NCBI RefSeq assembly: GCF_050281185.1 | Contig: NZ_JBNNWS010000016.1 | Coordinates: 62,001 to 126,000, forward strand | Reading direction: 5' to 3' | Length of the DNA stretch: 64,000 nucleotides | Source: Heyndrickxia sp050281185 | GTDB taxonomy: Bacteria > Bacillota > Bacilli > Bacillales > Bacillaceae_C | Shown: in pieces, positions 62,302-64,000 of the stretch | Layout: every line of letters begins with the position of its first letter | How positions within the stretch are numbered: the first letter of the stretch is position 1 | The notes under the pieces: generated by a model | Database searches by the model: none | What the model saw: the letters and a program-made list of their open reading frames with translations, nothing else | Told to the model about the DNA's origin: nothing | Position numbers and translations under genes: made by a program

Positions 62302-64000
62302 TTAGCGAAGTACACTTAATACTTTACGTAATCTCTCATTACCACCAGCAGCTGGACGCCAGTCATATTGAACAACTTTACCACCATTTGCTGTAATGGA
62401 TTCAGTAAATTTCTTTAATCCAACGTTGATTACTCTAGGTTTTTCAGTTAAGAATTGTTCAATTGCTTCAGAAACTGTTACTTCTACTTTTTCAACAGAT
62501 TCTTTCGCAGGTACCACTTTTTTATCTTTTTCTTCGATTTGCATATCAAGCATAGCTAGAGCTGTGCGGATCGCTTGGTTATTGCTGTCTCTTAAAATGA
62601 CGCCAGCTTCTTCAAGCTTCGCTGCTTGCTCTTGAATATCTTGTGGATCGATTTCTGTCCCACAAACAGTTGCAACGAAATAGATGTTTTTGCCGTTTGC
62701 TTTTGCATTATCTTGAATTTTTTTGATACCAGGGATTAATGCTCCAGCCATATCTTCATGTGAACCGTATCCAAGAACAACATCAAATAGGATAATCGCA
62801 GTTGACTCATCTTGTGCTGCTTTTTGGAAGAATTGAATTCTTGTATCAGGGTCGATCATTGGGTGTGGTTTACCTTGAGTGTAAATATCATCACCTAGGT
62901 CAGCTACTTCAAATCCGTTTGCTTTTAGTAAGTAACCATCTTCATGATGATCGCTCTTACCTAGACCTAAACCTCTGCTAATAAGAGTTGCCGCTTCATA
63001 TCCAAGAGTACCACCAGAATAAAGTCCTTTAATTGTTATTTGTTCTGGTTTTAAGTCTACAGCTGGAACTTCAATGTTCGTTGTATAGTAGTTTGGTTTC
63101 ACTGCATTACCTTTTGCAAGATCAACAGCGATCGCTGCTGTTTCTTCTAATGTATTTGCATAGTAGATATTTCCTTCGTGATCATGTGGCTCTTCGCCAA
63201 GGAAAATAGCTACAACTGGTTTAGATACACTTTGAAGTAATTGAACAACCTCATCACGAACTTCTTTTGCAGGTGGCTTAGAAATAAGTGTAATGATTTC
63301 TGTTTGTTTGTGTGCTGCTAAACCTTTGATTGCATCTAACATGGTAATCGCACCAATTTTTTCTGAAAGGTCACGACCACCAGTACCGATTGCATGGCTA
63401 ACACCACCGCCTAAGCGGTCAATTTCTTTTGTAACTTCTTGAATACCTGTACCAGAAGCTCCAACAACACCAATTTTGCCTTGTTTAACAACGTTAGCAA
63501 ATGCTAATGGAACACCAGATACCATTGCAGTACCACAGTCAGGCCCCATTACAAGTAATCCTTTTTCATGAGCTTTTTCTTTAATACGGCGCTCATCTTC
63601 AATTGTTACATTATCACTGAAAATAAGAACGTGCATATCATTGTCGATTGCTTTTTCCGCTTCTTCAGCTGCATATTGACCAGGAGTTGAAATGATCGCT
63701 AAATTTGCATTTGGTAATTCTTTAATCGCTTTATTCAATGTATTTACAGTTGCAAAATCTTGCTTACTGCTGCTAATTGCTTGGTTATTTAAATAATTAT
63801 CTACTTCTTCTAGTAATACTTTTACAGTATCTTCAGAATCTGTATCAACAACAATACACATATCGTTTGCAGCTGCTTTTTCGAGCTCTTCTGTATAAAG
63901 ACCAGCAGTTTTGAAAATATCTTTATTAGCCGGTGTTCCCATCATAATTTGGACTTTGTTCACGCCGTCCATTGTTGAAATTTTATTTGTGAGAAGCATC
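62302..64000 (-). CDS. fdrA: FdrA-like acyl-CoA synthetase-fold protein (partial, N-terminus outside window)
   Basis: At least 565 residues are encoded; the frame is open to the edge. By comparison with E. coli FdrA about 20 N-terminal residues lie beyond 64000. Features: MMGTPANKDIF, CoA-binding/ligase-like VMGPDCGTAMV, GASGTGIQEVT, GTGGRDLSEKIG, LYSGGTLGYEAA and HPMIDPDTR, the succinyl-CoA-synthetase-like fold. Predicted to work with DUF1116 in carbamoyl transfer from oxamate/ureido substrates (inferred from the E. coli system). A third AllH/YlbF-like (DUF2877) gene is not seen within the window. Confidence 0.88.
   Translation of the reverse strand, partial: MLLTNKISTMDGVNKVQIMMGTPANKDIFKTAGLYTEELEKAAANDMCIVVDTDSEDTVKVLLEEVDNYLNNQAISSSKQDFATVNTLNKAIKELPNANLAIISTPGQYAAEEAEKAIDNDMHVLIFSDNVTIEDERRIKEKAHEKGLLVMGPDCGTAMVSGVPLAFANVVKQGKIGVVGASGTGIQEVTKEIDRLGGGVSHAIGTGGRDLSEKIGAITMLDAIKGLAAHKQTEIITLISKPPAKEVRDEVVQLLQSVSKPVVAIFLGEEPHDHEGNIYYANTLEETAAIAVDLAKGNAVKPNYYTTNIEVPAVDLKPEQITIKGLYSGGTLGYEAATLISRGLGLGKSDHHEDGYLLKANGFEVADLGDDIYTQGKPHPMIDPDTRIQFFQKAAQDESTAIILFDVVLGYGSHEDMAGALIPGIKKIQDNAKANGKNIYFVATVCGTEIDPQDIQEQAAKLEEAGVILRDSNNQAIRTALAMLDMQIEEKDKKVVPAKESVEKVEVTVSEAIEQFLTEKPRVINVGLKKFTESITANGGKVVQYDWRPAAGGNERLRKVLSVLR

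Noticed and set aside
63997..63999. ATG near the right edge as the fdrA start
   Set aside because: Comparison with FdrA shows that about 20 residues should precede it, and no ribosome-binding site can be seen because the window ends; treated as an internal methionine of a truncated gene.

Overview
The window looks like chromosomal DNA of a low-GC member of the Bacillaceae. Gene content and order follow the Bacillus subtilis map, recalled from memory: ssrA-smpB-rnr-est-secG, the eno-gpmI-tpiA-pgk-gapA-cggR glycolytic operon, sigL/rpoN, clpP, crh-whiA-yvcK-rapZ-yvcI, trxB, yvoF-ppaX-yvoD-lgt-hprK, yvlD, yvlB, and uvrA-uvrB-csbA. The tmRNA encodes the proteolysis tag GKSNNNFALAA, a Bacillus-type tag. 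Almost all housekeeping genes are on the minus strand. Species cannot be fixed from the sequence alone.

Layout. 1-4.7 kb: trans-translation and RNA turnover (tmRNA, SmpB, RNase R), a carboxylesterase and SecG. 4.9-12.2 kb: lower glycolysis under the CggR repressor, with a recognisable tandem CggR operator. 12.2-15.5 kb: a MITE-like element, a glutaredoxin-like gene, sigma-54, tRNA-Arg(CCG) and CtsR-controlled clpP. 15.5-22.5 kb: Crh/WhiA/YvcK/RapZ/Nudix, TrxB and a TPR protein. 22.6-29.5 kb: carbon-catabolite signalling (HPr kinase, PpaX), Lgt, a SPOR-domain amidase on the opposite strand, YvlD and YvlB.

29.8-50.2 kb is an accessory cell-surface locus, apparently inserted between yvlB and uvrA. 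It contains a teichoic-acid ABC exporter (TagGH), TagD (which makes CDP-glycerol), a TagB-like primase, and four further CDP-glycerol glycerophosphotransferase-type enzymes with different architectures: one stand-alone, one with a ~570-residue unrecognised N-terminus, one GT2 fusion and one GT4 fusion. It also has stand-alone GT2 and GT4 glycosyltransferases, a secreted SH3/glucosaminidase hydrolase and two galU/gtaB paralogues. TagD makes the precursor, TagB/TagF-like enzymes would build poly-glycerol-phosphate chains, the GTs and UDP-glucose from GalU would decorate or join them, and TagGH would export them. No tagA, tagO or ribitol-phosphate genes were seen.

50.8-57.6 kb: uvrAB and csbA, with a four-gene ECF sigma-factor module inserted between uvrB and csbA. 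57.9-64 kb: an MFS permease, RidA, carbamate kinase, a DUF1116 protein and FdrA (cut by the window edge). By analogy with the E. coli fdrA-ylbE-ylbF-ybcF genes, this set would release carbamoyl phosphate from an ureido/oxamate-type compound and harvest ATP.

Intergenic DNA carries several dispersed elements: ATCGGTCA arrays with ~20-bp spacing, a TIR-bounded element with a GC-rich foldable core plus solitary ends, a three-copy GC-rich repeat family, and a REP-like hairpin. The strongest candidates for novelty are the fusion glycerophosphotransferases, the palindrome over the tagD promoter, the ECF module and the ATCGGTCA arrays.
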